64,000 nucleotides of DNA, taken from contig NZ_RQJW01000012.1 of NCBI RefSeq assembly GCF_004028635.1, positions 275,294 to 339,293 of the forward strand, read 5' to 3'. The position numbers and the translations under genes were made by a program. Within the stretch, counting starts at the first letter, position 1; every line of letters begins with the position of its first letter. This document shows, in pieces, positions 31,962-43,341 of the stretch. Under the pieces are notes generated by a model. That model ran no database searches. It was not told where the DNA came from and saw nothing but the letters and a program-made list of their open reading frames with translations. The stretch is from Streptomyces cyaneus (GTDB taxonomy: Bacteria > Actinomycetota > Actinomycetes > Streptomycetales > Streptomycetaceae).

Positions 31962-34022
31962 GTGGCCGATTCCGGCAACCCCAACGAGAACATCCCGTCC
32001 ACCGACGCCGGCGCCAACGGCGCGGTGACCCCGTCGAACGGCGAGGTCACCGCCTCGTACGACGCCAGCGCCATCACCGTCCTCGAGGGTCTGGACGCGG
32101 TCCGCAAGCGACCCGGTATGTACATCGGCTCGACCGGTGAGCGCGGCTTGCACCACCTCGTGTACGAGGTCGTCGACAACTCCGTCGACGAGGCGCTGGC
32201 CGGGCACGCGGACACGATCGACGTGACGATCCTCGCCGACGGCGGCGTGCGGGTCGTCGACAACGGCCGTGGCATCCCGGTGGGCATCGTCCCGTCCGAG
32301 GGCAAGCCCGCCGTCGAGGTCGTGCTGACCGTGCTGCACGCGGGCGGCAAGTTCGGTGGTGGCGGTTACGCCGTCTCCGGTGGTCTGCACGGCGTGGGCG
32401 TGTCCGTCGTGAACGCCCTGTCGTCGAAGGTCGCCGTTGAGGTCAAGACCGACGGCCACCGCTGGACGCAGGACTACAAGATGGGCGTCCCGACGGCGTC
32501 GCTCGCCCAGCATGAGGCCACCGAGGAGACCGGGACGTCGGTCACCTTCTGGGCCGACGGCGACATCTTCGAGACCACGGAGTACTCCTTCGAGACGCTC
32601 TCGCGGCGCTTCCAGGAGATGGCGTTCCTCAACAAGGGTTTGACGATCAAACTCACGGATGAGCGCGAGTCGGCGAAGGCCACCTCCGGTGCGGACGAGG
32701 CCGGTGCCGATGAGAAGGCCGAGGTCAAGCACGTCACGTACCACTACGAGGGCGGCATCGTCGACTTCGTGAAGTACCTGAACTCCCGCAAGGGAGACCT
32801 GGTGCACCCCACCGTGATCGACCTGGAGGCCGAGGACAAGGACAAGAGCCTGTCCCTCGAGGTCGCGATGCAGTGGAACAGCGGCTACAGCGAGGGCGTG
32901 TACTCCTTCGCGAACATCATCCACACCCACGAGGGCGGTACGCACGAGGAGGGCTTCCGTGCGGCGCTGACCTCGTTGATCAACAAGTACGCGCGCGACA
33001 AGAAGCTGCTGCGCGAGAAGGACGACAACCTCACGGGTGACGACATCCGCGAGGGTCTGACGGCGATCATCTCGGTGAAGCTGAGCGAGCCGCAGTTCGA
33101 GGGGCAGACGAAGACCAAGCTGGGCAACACGGAGGCCAAGACCTTCGTGCAGAAGGCGGTCTACGAGCACCTCAACGACTGGCTGGACCGCAACCCGGTC
33201 GAGGCCGCGGACATCATCCGCAAGGGCATCCAGGCGGCCACCGCGCGCGTGGCGGCCCGCAAGGCGCGTGACCTGACCCGTCGTAAGGGTCTGCTGGAGT
33301 CGGCGTCGCTGCCCGGCAAGCTCTCCGACTGCCAGTCGAACGACCCCATCAAGTGCGAGATCTTCATCGTCGAGGGTGACTCCGCCGGCGGCTCGGCCAA
33401 GTCCGGCCGCAACCCGCAGTACCAGGCGATCCTCCCGATCCGAGGCAAGATCCTCAACGTCGAGAAGGCGCGGATCGACAAGATCCTGCAGAACCAGGAG
33501 ATCCAGGCGCTGATCTCCGCCTTCGGTACCGGGGTCCACGAGGACTTCGACATCGAGAAGCTCCGCTACCACAAGATCATCCTGATGGCGGACGCCGACG
33601 TCGACGGCCAGCACATCAACACCCTGCTGCTGACCTTCCTGTTCCGCTTCATGCGGCCGCTGGTCGAGGCCGGGCACGTGTTCCTGTCGCGTCCTCCGCT
33701 CTACAAGATCAAGTGGGGCCGGGACGAGGTCGAGTACGCGTACTCCGACCGCGAGCGCGACGCGCTGATCGAGATGGGCCGTCAGCGCGGCAAGCGTGTC
33801 CGTGAGGACTCGATCCAGCGCTTCAAGGGTCTTGGTGAGATGAACGCCGAGGAGCTGCGCATCACGACCATGGACCAGGAGCACCGCGTCCTCGGCCAGG
33901 TCACCCTCGACGACGCCGCCCAGGCCGACGACCTGTTCTCGGTTCTCATGGGCGAGGACGTCGAGGCCCGCCGCGCGTTCATCCAGCGCAACGCCAAGGA
34001 CGTCCGCTTCCTCGACATCTGA
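31962..34022 (+). CDS. gyrB: DNA gyrase subunit B
   Basis: 686 aa ATPase subunit of gyrase. GHKL ATP site (EVVDNSVDEALAG, DNGRGIP, GLHGVGVSVVNAL), transducer domain, and the TOPRIM metal site EGDSAGGSAKSGR with DADVDGQH, then the tail that binds GyrA (RFKGLGEMNAEEL). The frame opens 40 codons earlier, but GTG 31962 (ADSGNPNEN) with AAAGGG fits homologues. gyrA follows after 42 nt as one operon. Confidence 0.97.
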   Translation: MADSGNPNENIPSTDAGANGAVTPSNGEVTASYDASAITVLEGLDAVRKRPGMYIGSTGERGLHHLVYEVVDNSVDEALAGHADTIDVTILADGGVRVVDNGRGIPVGIVPSEGKPAVEVVLTVLHAGGKFGGGGYAVSGGLHGVGVSVVNALSSKVAVEVKTDGHRWTQDYKMGVPTASLAQHEATEETGTSVTFWADGDIFETTEYSFETLSRRFQEMAFLNKGLTIKLTDERESAKATSGADEAGADEKAEVKHVTYHYEGGIVDFVKYLNSRKGDLVHPTVIDLEAEDKDKSLSLEVAMQWNSGYSEGVYSFANIIHTHEGGTHEEGFRAALTSLINKYARDKKLLREKDDNLTGDDIREGLTAIISVKLSEPQFEGQTKTKLGNTEAKTFVQKAVYEHLNDWLDRNPVEAADIIRKGIQAATARVAARKARDLTRRKGLLESASLPGKLSDCQSNDPIKCEIFIVEGDSAGGSAKSGRNPQYQAILPIRGKILNVEKARIDKILQNQEIQALISAFGTGVHEDFDIEKLRYHKIILMADADVDGQHINTLLLTFLFRFMRPLVEAGHVFLSRPPLYKIKWGRDEVEYAYSDRERDALIEMGRQRGKRVREDSIQRFKGLGEMNAEELRITTMDQEHRVLGQVTLDDAAQADDLFSVLMGEDVEARRAFIQRNAKDVRFLDI

Positions 34023-34064
34023 GTCGGTCTCAGCTGACCGCACCAGGAAGGATCTTCACCAGCA

Positions 34065-36656
34065 ATGACCGACGAGAACACTCCCGTCACGCCAGACGAG
34101 GGCCAGATCCTGCGTGTCGAGCCCGTCGGGCTCGAGACGGAGATGCAGCGCTCGTACCTCGACTACGCGATGTCCGTCATCGTCTCGCGTGCGCTGCCGG
34201 ACGTCCGGGACGGCCTCAAGCCCGTCCACCGCCGCGTCCTGTACGCCATGTACGACGGCGGCTACCGCCCCGAGCGCGGCTTCTACAAGTGCGCGCGCGT
34301 GGTCGGCGACGTCATGGGTAACTACCACCCACACGGCGACTCCTCGATCTACGACGCCCTGGTCCGCCTGGCGCAGCCGTGGTCGATGCGGATGCCGCTG
34401 GTGGACTCCAACGGCAACTTCGGCTCTCCGGGCAACGACCCGGCGGCGGCCATGCGCTACACCGAGTGCAAGATGGCGCCGCTGTCGATGGAGATGGTCC
34501 GTGACATCGACGAGGAGACCGTCGACTTCACGGACAACTACGACGGCCGCTCCCAGGAGCCGACCGTCCTGCCGGCCCGCTTCCCGAACCTGCTGATCAA
34601 CGGCTCGGCCGGTATCGCGGTCGGTATGGCGACCAACATCCCGCCGCACAACCTGCGCGAGGTCGCGGCCGGCGCCCAGTGGTACCTGGAGAACCCGGAG
34701 GCCTCGCACGAGGAGCTCCTGGACGCCCTCATCGAGCGCATCAAGGGCCCCGACTTCCCGACGGGCGCCCTTGTAGTGGGCCGTAAGGGCATCGAAGAGG
34801 CCTACCGCACCGGCCGCGGCTCCATCACGATGCGCGCGGTCGTCGAGGTCGAGGAGATCCAGAACCGCCAGTGCCTGGTGGTCACGGAGCTGCCCTACCA
34901 GGTCAACCCCGACAACCTCGCGCAGAAGATCGCCGACCTGGTGAAGGACGGCAAGATCGGCGGCATCGCGGACGTCCGGGACGAGACCAGCTCCCGTACC
35001 GGTCAGCGCCTCGTCATCGTGCTCAAGAGGGACGCGGTCGCCAAGGTCGTACTCAACAACCTCTACAAGCACACGGACCTGCAGACGAACTTCGGCGCCA
35101 ACATGCTGGCGCTCGTCGACGGCGTGCCGCGCACCCTCTCCCTGGACGCGTTCATCCGCCACTGGGTGACGCACCAGATCGAGGTCATCGTCCGCCGTAC
35201 GCGCTTCAGGCTGCGCAAGGCCGAGGAGCGGGCGCACATCCTGCGCGGCCTGCTGAAGGCCCTGGACGCCATCGACGAGGTCATCGCGCTGATCCGGCGC
35301 AGCGACACCGTCGACATCGCGCGCACGGGTCTGATGGACCTCCTGGAGATCGACGAGATCCAGGCCAACGCCATCCTCGAGATGCAGCTGCGCCGACTGG
35401 CCGCACTGGAGCGCCAGAAGATCATCCAGGAGCACGACGAACTCCAGGCGAAGATCACCGAGTACAACGAGATCCTCGCCTCGCCGGTCCGCCAGCGCGG
35501 CATCGTCAGCGCGGAACTCGCCGCGATCGTCGAGAAGTACGGCGACGACCGCAAGACCATGCTGGTGCCCTACGACGGTGACATGTCCATCGAGGACCTG
35601 ATCGCCGAGGAGGACATCGTCGTCACGGTCACGCGCGGCGGTTACGTCAAGCGCACCAAGACCGTCGACTACCGGGCGCAGAAGCGCGGCGGCAAGGGCG
35701 TACGCGGCACGAAGCTCAAGGAAGACGACATCGTCGACCACTTCTTCGTGTCCACCACGCACCACTGGCTGCTGTTCTTCACCAACAAGGGCCGCGTCTA
35801 CCGGGCGAAGGCGTACGAGCTGCCGGACGCCGGACGTGAGGCGCGTGGCCAGCACGTGGCGAACCTGCTGGCCTTCCAGCCGGACGAGGCGATCGCCGAG
35901 ATCCTCGCCATCCGCAACTACGAGGTGGCGCCGTACCTGGTCCTGGCCACCAAGGCGGGATTGGTGAAGAAGACGCCTCTGAAGGATTACGATTCGCCGC
36001 GCTCCGGCGGTGTGATCGCGATCAACCTCCGTGAGACGGAAGACGGTTCCGACGACGAACTGATCGGCGCCGAGCTCGTCTCGGCCGACGACGATCTGCT
36101 TCTGATCAGCAGGAAGGCACAGTCGATCAGGTTCACGGCCACGGACGAGTCGCTGCGCCCCATGGGCCGCGCCACGTCCGGTGTCAAGGGCATGAGCTTC
36201 CGTGAGGGAGACGAGCTGCTCTCGATGAATGTTGTTCGAACCGGTACGTTCGTGTTCACTGCCACCGACGGTGGGTACGCGAAGCGGACCCCCGTCGACG
36301 AGTACCGCGTCCAGGGTCGCGGCGGCCTAGGAATCAAGGCCGCCAAGATCGTGGAGGACCGCGGCTCGCTCGTCGGTGCGCTGGTGGTCGAGGAGACCGA
36401 CGAGATCCTCGCCATCACGCTGGGCGGCGGCGTGATTCGTACGCGAGTCAACGAGGTCAGGGAGACGGGCCGTGACACCATGGGCGTCCAACTGATCAAC
36501 CTGGGCAAGCGCGATGCCGTGGTCGGCATCGCTCGTAACGCCGAGGCGGGACGTGAGGCGGAGGAGGTCGACGGCGACATTGCCGTCGACGAGACCGCCG
36601 AGGGTGCTGCCACGACCATCGGCACGGACGAGGGTGACGCACCCTCGGCCGAGTAG
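34065..36656 (+). CDS. gyrA: DNA gyrase subunit A
   Basis: 863 aa breakage-reunion subunit. Catalytic Tyr132 in AAMRYTECKM; the quinolone-determining region HPHGDSSIYDALVRL has Ser93 and Asp97 at the positions of E. coli S83 and D87, so no common resistance change is seen. The C-terminal beta-pinwheel carries the GyrA box as QKRGGKG, followed by an acidic tail. ATG with AGGAAGGA. Forms the A2B2 enzyme with GyrB. Confidence 0.98.
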   Translation: MTDENTPVTPDEGQILRVEPVGLETEMQRSYLDYAMSVIVSRALPDVRDGLKPVHRRVLYAMYDGGYRPERGFYKCARVVGDVMGNYHPHGDSSIYDALVRLAQPWSMRMPLVDSNGNFGSPGNDPAAAMRYTECKMAPLSMEMVRDIDEETVDFTDNYDGRSQEPTVLPARFPNLLINGSAGIAVGMATNIPPHNLREVAAGAQWYLENPEASHEELLDALIERIKGPDFPTGALVVGRKGIEEAYRTGRGSITMRAVVEVEEIQNRQCLVVTELPYQVNPDNLAQKIADLVKDGKIGGIADVRDETSSRTGQRLVIVLKRDAVAKVVLNNLYKHTDLQTNFGANMLALVDGVPRTLSLDAFIRHWVTHQIEVIVRRTRFRLRKAEERAHILRGLLKALDAIDEVIALIRRSDTVDIARTGLMDLLEIDEIQANAILEMQLRRLAALERQKIIQEHDELQAKITEYNEILASPVRQRGIVSAELAAIVEKYGDDRKTMLVPYDGDMSIEDLIAEEDIVVTVTRGGYVKRTKTVDYRAQKRGGKGVRGTKLKEDDIVDHFFVSTTHHWLLFFTNKGRVYRAKAYELPDAGREARGQHVANLLAFQPDEAIAEILAIRNYEVAPYLVLATKAGLVKKTPLKDYDSPRSGGVIAINLRETEDGSDDELIGAELVSADDDLLLISRKAQSIRFTATDESLRPMGRATSGVKGMSFREGDELLSMNVVRTGTFVFTATDGGYAKRTPVDEYRVQGRGGLGIKAAKIVEDRGSLVGALVVEETDEILAITLGGGVIRTRVNEVRETGRDTMGVQLINLGKRDAVVGIARNAEAGREAEEVDGDIAVDETAEGAATTIGTDEGDAPSAE

Positions 36657-36674
36657 CACGAGGAGAGAGTCATC

Positions 36675-37496
36675 GTGAGCGGAGCCACGGGCGCCGGATC
36701 GTCCGGTACCTCGACCGGTTCTACGGCCGGTAAGGAGACGGACGGCGGCGGCCGTGGCTCCGCCGCGCGTGCGACGGACACGCACACGACCCAGCTGAAA
36801 GCGATCAAGTCGCCCGCGACGGACTCGCCCTCGCCAGACGCACCTGGATCCCAGGGGGGAACCGTGACGGACACCCGAGGCCCGCAGCCCCAGAAGTACG
36901 CGGCCGGCGCGGGCTCGGCTGCTCCGGCAGCCCAGCCACAGCCGCAGCCCGCGCCCACAGGGGCGCAGCAGGCGGCCTCCGCGCCGTCGGCGTCGCCGCT
37001 GCCGGGGGAACGGCAGGCGCAGCAGCCCTCCGGGCCCTACCACCCCCCGCAGGCCTACCAGACGCCCGCTCCGGAGAGCGCGGTACGTCGGCCGCGCACG
37101 GGAGCGGGGGCGCGTACGACGCCGCGTACCCGTAAGGCGCGTCTGCGCGTGGCCAAGGCCGACCCGTGGTCGGTGATGAAGGTCAGCTTCCTGCTCTCCA
37201 TCGCGCTGGGCATCTGCACGATCGTCGCGTCCGCGGTGCTCTGGATGGTCATGGACGCGATGGGCGTCTTCTCGACGGTGGGCGGCACGATCTCCGAGGC
37301 GACCGGCTCGAACGAGTCGAACGGCTTTGACCTGCAGTCCTTCCTGTCGTTGCCGCACGTCCTGATGTTCACGTCGATCATCGCGGTCATCGACGTCGTC
37401 CTCGCGACGGCGCTGGCGACGCTCGGCGCGTTCATCTACAACCTCTCCGCCGGCTTCGTGGGCGGCGTCGAGCTGACGCTCGCGGAGGACGAGTGA
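36675..37496 (+). CDS. DUF3566 membrane protein
   Basis: 273 aa. Long Ser/Thr/Pro/Gln-rich cytoplasmic N-terminus (1-150), then the DUF3566 domain (about 153-270) with ARLRVAKADPWSVMKVSF, two membrane helices (about 169-191 and 230-255) and a conserved short acidic C-terminus. Found directly after gyrA throughout actinobacteria; in mycobacteria the homologue (CwsA neighbourhood) is envelope-linked, but function is unproven. GTG 36675, 18 nt after gyrA with GAGGAGAG. Confidence 0.85.
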   Translation: MSGATGAGSSGTSTGSTAGKETDGGGRGSAARATDTHTTQLKAIKSPATDSPSPDAPGSQGGTVTDTRGPQPQKYAAGAGSAAPAAQPQPQPAPTGAQQAASAPSASPLPGERQAQQPSGPYHPPQAYQTPAPESAVRRPRTGAGARTTPRTRKARLRVAKADPWSVMKVSFLLSIALGICTIVASAVLWMVMDAMGVFSTVGGTISEATGSNESNGFDLQSFLSLPHVLMFTSIIAVIDVVLATALATLGAFIYNLSAGFVGGVELTLAEDE

Positions 37497-37587
37497 GTGT
37501 GAACGGGCGAGTGTGACCGAGGCCGGATGACGGTTGCCGCCCGGAGACGGTTTCAAACCTCTCCTGACGGACCCCCGACAACCGATT

Positions 37588-37616
37588 TTGGGACTGCCCA
37601 CCTCGTGCGCTAATCT
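37588..37616 (+). promoter_or_regulatory. Promoter of tRNA-Ile
   Basis: TTGGGA (37588-37593), 17-nt spacer, TAATCT (37611-37616): a good housekeeping (HrdB) match, about 40 nt upstream of the mature tRNA end. Confidence 0.65.
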
Positions 37617-37656
37617 TCAGGAGTCAGCGCGCGGGACACACACCGCAGAGCGCGGC

Positions 37657-37733
37657 GGGGCTATAGCTCAGTTGGTTAGAGCGCATCCCTGATAAGGATG
37701 AGGCCACAGGTTCAAATCCTGTTAGCCCCACCA
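37657..37733 (+). tRNA. ileT: tRNA-Ile(GAU)
   Basis: 77 nt including encoded CCA. Acceptor GGGGCTA/TAGCCCC, D arm AGCTCAGTTGGTTAGAGC, anticodon GAT at 37691-37693 in loop CTGATAA, T arm with GGTTCAAATCC. Followed by a terminator. Confidence 0.97.
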
Positions 37734-37742
37734 GCGAAAAGA

Positions 37743-37770
37743 CCCCCAGTCCACACGGGCTGGGGGTTTT
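37743..37770 (+). terminator. tRNA-Ile terminator
   Basis: CCCCCAG / CTGGGGG stem followed by TTTT, ten bases after the CCA end. Confidence 0.88.
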
Positions 37771-37810
37771 CGCATGTCCGATTGTCAGTGCCGGATGAGA
37801 GCCTGGCGGC

Positions 37811-38554
37811 ATGATCGTCGAACGGGCATACGCGCATGTCGCCGAGGGCGAGCTGGGCGAGGGGAGCCAGTGGCCGTGGTCGGTGCCGTGCGTGCGGCAG
37901 CTGCTGGAGGACGGCCTGAAGTTCACCGCGCCGGTCACGTTCCTGGTGGGGGAGAACGGCTCGGGCAAGTCGACCCTCGTCGAGGCGCTGGCGGAGGGGT
38001 TCGGCCTGGACTCCTGGGGCGGATCCGCGGGCTACCGGTACGCGAGTTGGCGTGAGCCGTCGGCGTTGGGCGGGCGGATACGGTTCGAGGCGACGGCAGC
38101 CGGCCGCCGTATGCTGCGCGGGCCTCGGACGCGCCGCAGAGGATTCTTCCTGCGGGCGGAGACGGCGCTGGACGCGCTGGGCCGAGAGCAGAAGACGGGA
38201 AGGCTGTCCGGGACCGTGGACGAGATGAGCCACGGCGAGGGCTTTCTGATGGCCTTCCGCGAGCGGTTTCAGGAGCCTGGGCTGTACGTGCTGGACGAGC
38301 CCGAGGCTGCGCTGTCCTTCGCTTCTTGTCTTCAACTCGTAGGGCTGCTGCATGAACTGGGGCGTTCCGGCGCACAGATCATCTGCGCGACACACTCACC
38401 TGTGCTGACGGCGCTGCCTGGCGCCGAGATCATCGAGGTGGGCGACCACGGAATGCGTCCCGCCGACTGGCGGGATCTGGAACTCGTCGACCACTGGCGG
38501 CGTTACCTCAACGACCCTGGGGCCTATCTCCGGCACATCGTCGAAGCGGGTTGA
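37811..38554 (+). CDS. ABC-type AAA ATPase (predicted, cytosolic)
   Basis: 247 aa. Walker A GENGSGKST (about residues 47-55), an ABC-like signature MSHGEGF, Walker B LYVLDEPEAALS, and H-loop CATHSPVL. This is the small AAA_15/21 type of P-loop ATPase, like phosphonate or OLD-related ATP-binders, with no transporter partner nearby. Function unknown. Start ATG 37811; the RBS is weak (GAGAG). Confidence 0.82.
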   Translation: MIVERAYAHVAEGELGEGSQWPWSVPCVRQLLEDGLKFTAPVTFLVGENGSGKSTLVEALAEGFGLDSWGGSAGYRYASWREPSALGGRIRFEATAAGRRMLRGPRTRRRGFFLRAETALDALGREQKTGRLSGTVDEMSHGEGFLMAFRERFQEPGLYVLDEPEAALSFASCLQLVGLLHELGRSGAQIICATHSPVLTALPGAEIIEVGDHGMRPADWRDLELVDHWRRYLNDPGAYLRHIVEAG

Positions 38555-38620
38555 GGTACGTCGTAGGGGCCGGCGTCCTGGGTGGTGCTGTGCAAGAACG
38601 GTGCTCTGTGTGAGCGGCGC

Positions 38621-38658
38621 TGTCTATGAGCGGTGCTGTCTGTCTATGAGCGGTGCTG
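38621..38658. repeat. Two direct repeats of 18 bp in a gene-free stretch
   Basis: TGTCTATGAGCGGTGCTG occurs at 38621-38638 and 38641-38658 (20-bp period). No gene recognised at 38555-38745. Confidence 0.7.
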
Positions 38659-38745
38659 CCGTGTACGCAAGCTCGCTGTGACTGTGCGTTCTGGGACAAC
38701 TGGAACTGGGTTTACGCAGGTACGTCTCGGCTGCGAGCCGTGGGT

Positions 38746-39120
38746 TCAGCGCTGGTGCGGGACCAGGGGCTGGACAGGGGGTGCGGCGGAGTCGCAGGCG
38801 CCGATCGCCGAGGTGGATGCAGCAGCTTCGGTGTCCGTGAGCGGACGGTGGCGGCAGCTGGGGGTCTTGCCGTGCGCCTCGGCGCGGATGCGCTGCTTCA
38901 TCGTGGGGGGCAGTGCTCTGGCGTAGGACCAGGCCCACTGGGGCATCGGCGGCACTGTCAGCTGCGCACTGGTGTCGCGGTCGCTGTCGCTCTTGCGCGC
39001 CGCCTCCTTGTGCGGTGCGGCCGCGGCCGCGCTCGTCGTGACGAATCCGAGCGCCGTGCACAGCGCGAGGAAGGCGGTGACGATGGTGGTCCACAGGTTC
39101 ATGACCTTGTTCCGGGCCAT
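38746..39120 (-). CDS. Small secreted protein, DUF6344-like
   Basis: 124 aa. N-terminal signal peptide (MARNKVMNLWTTIVTAFLAL to about residue 34, AAAAAP), then a polar Ser/Thr/Ala-rich mature part with RALPPTMKQRIRAEAHGKTP. No known catalytic motif. Resembles the short Streptomyces secreted proteins grouped as DUF6344; that naming is from recollection of the N-terminus. ATG 39120 with a GTGAGGGG RBS. Confidence 0.65.
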   Translation of the reverse strand: MARNKVMNLWTTIVTAFLALCTALGFVTTSAAAAAPHKEAARKSDSDRDTSAQLTVPPMPQWAWSYARALPPTMKQRIRAEAHGKTPSCRHRPLTDTEAAASTSAIGACDSAAPPVQPLVPHQR

Positions 39121-39457
39121 GGCCCCTCACTTTCGGGTTGGGCGATTTGCGTACTTTCCTCATGATGTGTATGGGGGCCGAGAAGTCATGGACCGACGCC
39201 CATGACGCGTCGATCTTCAGATGAACACCACACGGATGGGCGTATCAGGCCTGAAAAGAGAAGGAAAGCGAGGGAAGGGGAGCAAAGTCACCATCTGTCG
39301 AGGTGTCATCACTCTCCGATCGGAGCGCCGACATGTGCTTCTACTGCGGTCCACCGGACGGCAGTTGAGCCCCGACGCAGGTCACCGATCGATATCGGTC
39401 GGTGTGTATAGTCGGGCGCCAGAGGTCCCCTACGTCAAGGAAAGACGAGGTCGCGCG
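39121..39457. other. Divergent intergenic region with a palindromic element
   Basis: 337 bases without a gene. Near its right end is an imperfect 22-bp palindrome (39383-39404) and TATAGT (39407-39412). Confidence 0.55.
39383..39412 (+). promoter_or_regulatory. Palindromic operator-like element at DLW-39 promoter
   Basis: CACCGATCGAT / ATCGGTCGGTG (10 of 11 pairs) abuts a -10-like TATAGT at 39407-39412, in front of the DLW-39 gene. The palindrome would cover the -35 region. Confidence 0.5.
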
Positions 39458-39586
39458 GTGAAGAAGCTTCTCCTGGTCGCACTGGCCGCCATCGGCGGGC
39501 TCCTCGTGTACCGCCAGATCCAGGCGGATCGCGCCGAGCAGGATCTGTGGACGGAGGCGACTGACTCCGTGCCCACGGGTTCGTGA
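39458..39586 (+). CDS. DLW-39 family protein
   Basis: 42 aa, MKKLLLVALAAIGGLLVYRQ then the diagnostic DLW at residues 29-31 (EQDLWTEATD). One membrane helix at the N-terminus. A tiny actinobacterial family of unknown function usually located a few genes after gyrA. GTG 39458 with ACGAGG; a terminator follows. Confidence 0.88.
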   Translation: MKKLLLVALAAIGGLLVYRQIQADRAEQDLWTEATDSVPTGS

Positions 39587-39610
39587 GTCACCACATCGGA
39601 ATCTGAACAG

Positions 39611-39640
39611 ACCCCGGCCGCCCTCGCGGTCGGGGTTTTG
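39611..39640 (+). terminator. Terminator after DLW-39 gene
   Basis: ACCCCGGCCG / CGGTCGGGGT stem with one wobble pair, 6-nt loop and TTTTG tail. Confidence 0.85.
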
Positions 39641-39862
39641 TGTGCTCGCCGGGTGCTTGCCGGGCCCCCGCCGAGGGTGCGCCATGGCTCGCAGTGTCTT
39701 CGCCGTCTCGCGGAGTGCCGTGGCCTCGAGTTGCGGGAGCGGCCCGGAGGTCTTAGACCCGGGCGTTTCGGACGGTCGTACGGATTGCGGGGGTGACGAG
39801 CGGCCGGGCTGGGCAGGATGGGCGACGGTCGATGGTCCGGTGACGACGAGGGGTGGCGCGTG

Positions 39863-41209
39863 ATGGGGCGGCGGCGTACGGCGCGGTGGCGTCGCGCGAG
39901 GGTGAGGCGCGGACATCGCTCGGCACGCGCGCGTGCGGCCGTCGTAGCGGCACTGCTGCTGTGCACGACGGCTGCCCTGCCGGGCCGGTCCGCGCTCGCG
40001 GCCGGAACACCAACCCCTTACGCTTTCGCCCCGGACGCCCGGCCCATCACCGGCGCGACGGGCGCCACGGACGCCGCTGCACGCCTCACGCCCGGTACGA
40101 CGTACAAAAGCTCCCTGCCGAGCGGCGCAAAGACCCACTACCGCCTCGACCTCGAAGCCCCCTCCGACGCGTACGTCTCCGCGACCGCCATCCCCGCCCC
40201 CGGCACCACCCTCGCCGCGAGCGACGGCATCAAGGTGACCATGCAGAACGCCGACGGCGACACCTGCGCCTTCGGCACCGAGACCTTCGGCATGGTGCAC
40301 ACTCCACGCCCGATCGCGGCCTGGACCGCACGCGAGGTCTCCTCCAACCGGAGCCGCTGTGAGAGCGCGGGGACCTACCACGTGATCGTCGAGCGCATCG
40401 GTACGGCGGATTCCACCACGGACGCCTGGGGCCTGGAACTCTTCGTCACCTCGGAGCCGCCCCTGAAAAAGACCGGTGCGACGAGCGCCCCCGAGGCCTG
40501 GGACTCCGCCTCACCAGAGCCCCTCACCGGCGAGGAAGTGCGCCGCGACGGCGGTTCCGGATTCGCCTCGGCGGTATCCGTCGGGCAAGGCGTCTGGAAC
40601 TCCGACATCGAGCCCGGCAAGACGCTCTTCTACAAGGTGCCGCTCGACTGGGGCCGACAGTTGTACGCCACCGCTGAACTGGGCAGCTCCAGCAGCGATG
40701 GCGGCTCCGTGAGCGGCGCCCTGAACCTCGCGCTCTACAACCCCGCGCGCGGCTTCGTCGACGAAGCGAGCATCAGCTACAACGGCAGCCAGAAGGTCGC
40801 CGACCTCGATCCACTGCCGCCGGTCGCGTACGAGAACCGGTATGCCATTCCCAAACGGATCAAAGCCGTGCGGTTCGCCGGGTCCTACTACCTCGTGGTG
40901 CACCTCGCGGCCGATGTGGCCGAGAGGTACGGCGACGGGCCGTTGCGGCTGACGTTGCGCGTGCGGGTGGGGGGTGCGGCGGAGGCTGGGCCCGGTTATG
41001 CGGGGGAGCCGGAGCCTGGGGGTGTCTTCCAGGTTGCGGAAGACGATCCGTGGGCGGCTGCGGGGGGCGGGTCCGGGGACGGGGCCGGAGGCGGCGGTGA
41101 CGCTGCGATGACGGTGCTCGCGGTGAGCGGGATCGGCGCGGGGACCTTGGTGCTGGTGGTGCTGGGGGTGTGGGCTGTGGTGGCTCGGCGGAGGGTTGGG
41201 GCCTGGTAG
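39863..41209 (+). CDS. Secreted membrane-anchored protein of unknown function
   Basis: 448 aa. Very basic N-terminus (MGRRRTARWRRARVRRG), signal helix (about 27-45, AAVVAALLLCTTAALPG), extracellular region (about 47-400), Gly-rich linker and a C-terminal helix (about 418-440) ending RRRVGAW. Two repeated beta-type modules may be present: TTYKSSLPSGAKTHYRLDL with LFVTSEPP, and SDIEPGKTLFYKVPLDW with LRLTLRVRVG. Both resemble pre-peptidase-like beta sandwiches. No enzyme motif recognised. Start ATG 39863 with GAGGGG; an earlier in-frame ATG at 39818 is less likely. Confidence 0.78.
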   Translation: MGRRRTARWRRARVRRGHRSARARAAVVAALLLCTTAALPGRSALAAGTPTPYAFAPDARPITGATGATDAAARLTPGTTYKSSLPSGAKTHYRLDLEAPSDAYVSATAIPAPGTTLAASDGIKVTMQNADGDTCAFGTETFGMVHTPRPIAAWTAREVSSNRSRCESAGTYHVIVERIGTADSTTDAWGLELFVTSEPPLKKTGATSAPEAWDSASPEPLTGEEVRRDGGSGFASAVSVGQGVWNSDIEPGKTLFYKVPLDWGRQLYATAELGSSSSDGGSVSGALNLALYNPARGFVDEASISYNGSQKVADLDPLPPVAYENRYAIPKRIKAVRFAGSYYLVVHLAADVAERYGDGPLRLTLRVRVGGAAEAGPGYAGEPEPGGVFQVAEDDPWAAAGGGSGDGAGGGGDAAMTVLAVSGIGAGTLVLVVLGVWAVVARRRVGAW

Positions 41210-41538
41210 GCGGGGGGGGGCTCTGGTGTCCTTGGAATTCTTGGGCTGGGCTGGGCTGTTGATGGCTCGGGCTCTGCTGGGTGATCGGGGGTGCTCTCGG
41301 AATTCCCGGGTTGGGCCAGGCTGGGGATAGAGGGCTCTGCGATTTGCGGGCTCAGGAGACTAGGGCTCGCAGGCTTGGGACGCGGACTCAGGGCGCCGAC
41401 TCAGGGCGCGGGAGCGGGGCAAGGGCGGCGCGCTCGGGACGGGGGCTGCCGGACCTGGGGTCCGGGGCGTGCTGAATCGGAGTGCTGACCCCCGCAGCGC
41501 CCCTTTCAAGCTCGCGGCCTTGGCTGTCGGCAGCGAGC
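41210..41538. other. G-rich gene-free stretch between convergent genes
   Basis: 329 bases, plus strand strongly G-rich with irregular GGGCT/GGGCTC repeats and a run of nine G near 41213. ORFs here lack RBS. No clear terminator hairpin. Could form G-quadruplexes. Confidence 0.5.

Positions 41539-43341
<1,803 letters not shown>

Noticed and set aside
31884..34043. 719-codon open frame antisense to gyrB
   Set aside because: High-G+C shadow of gyrB: frame-mirrored composition, no RBS, no recognisable domain.
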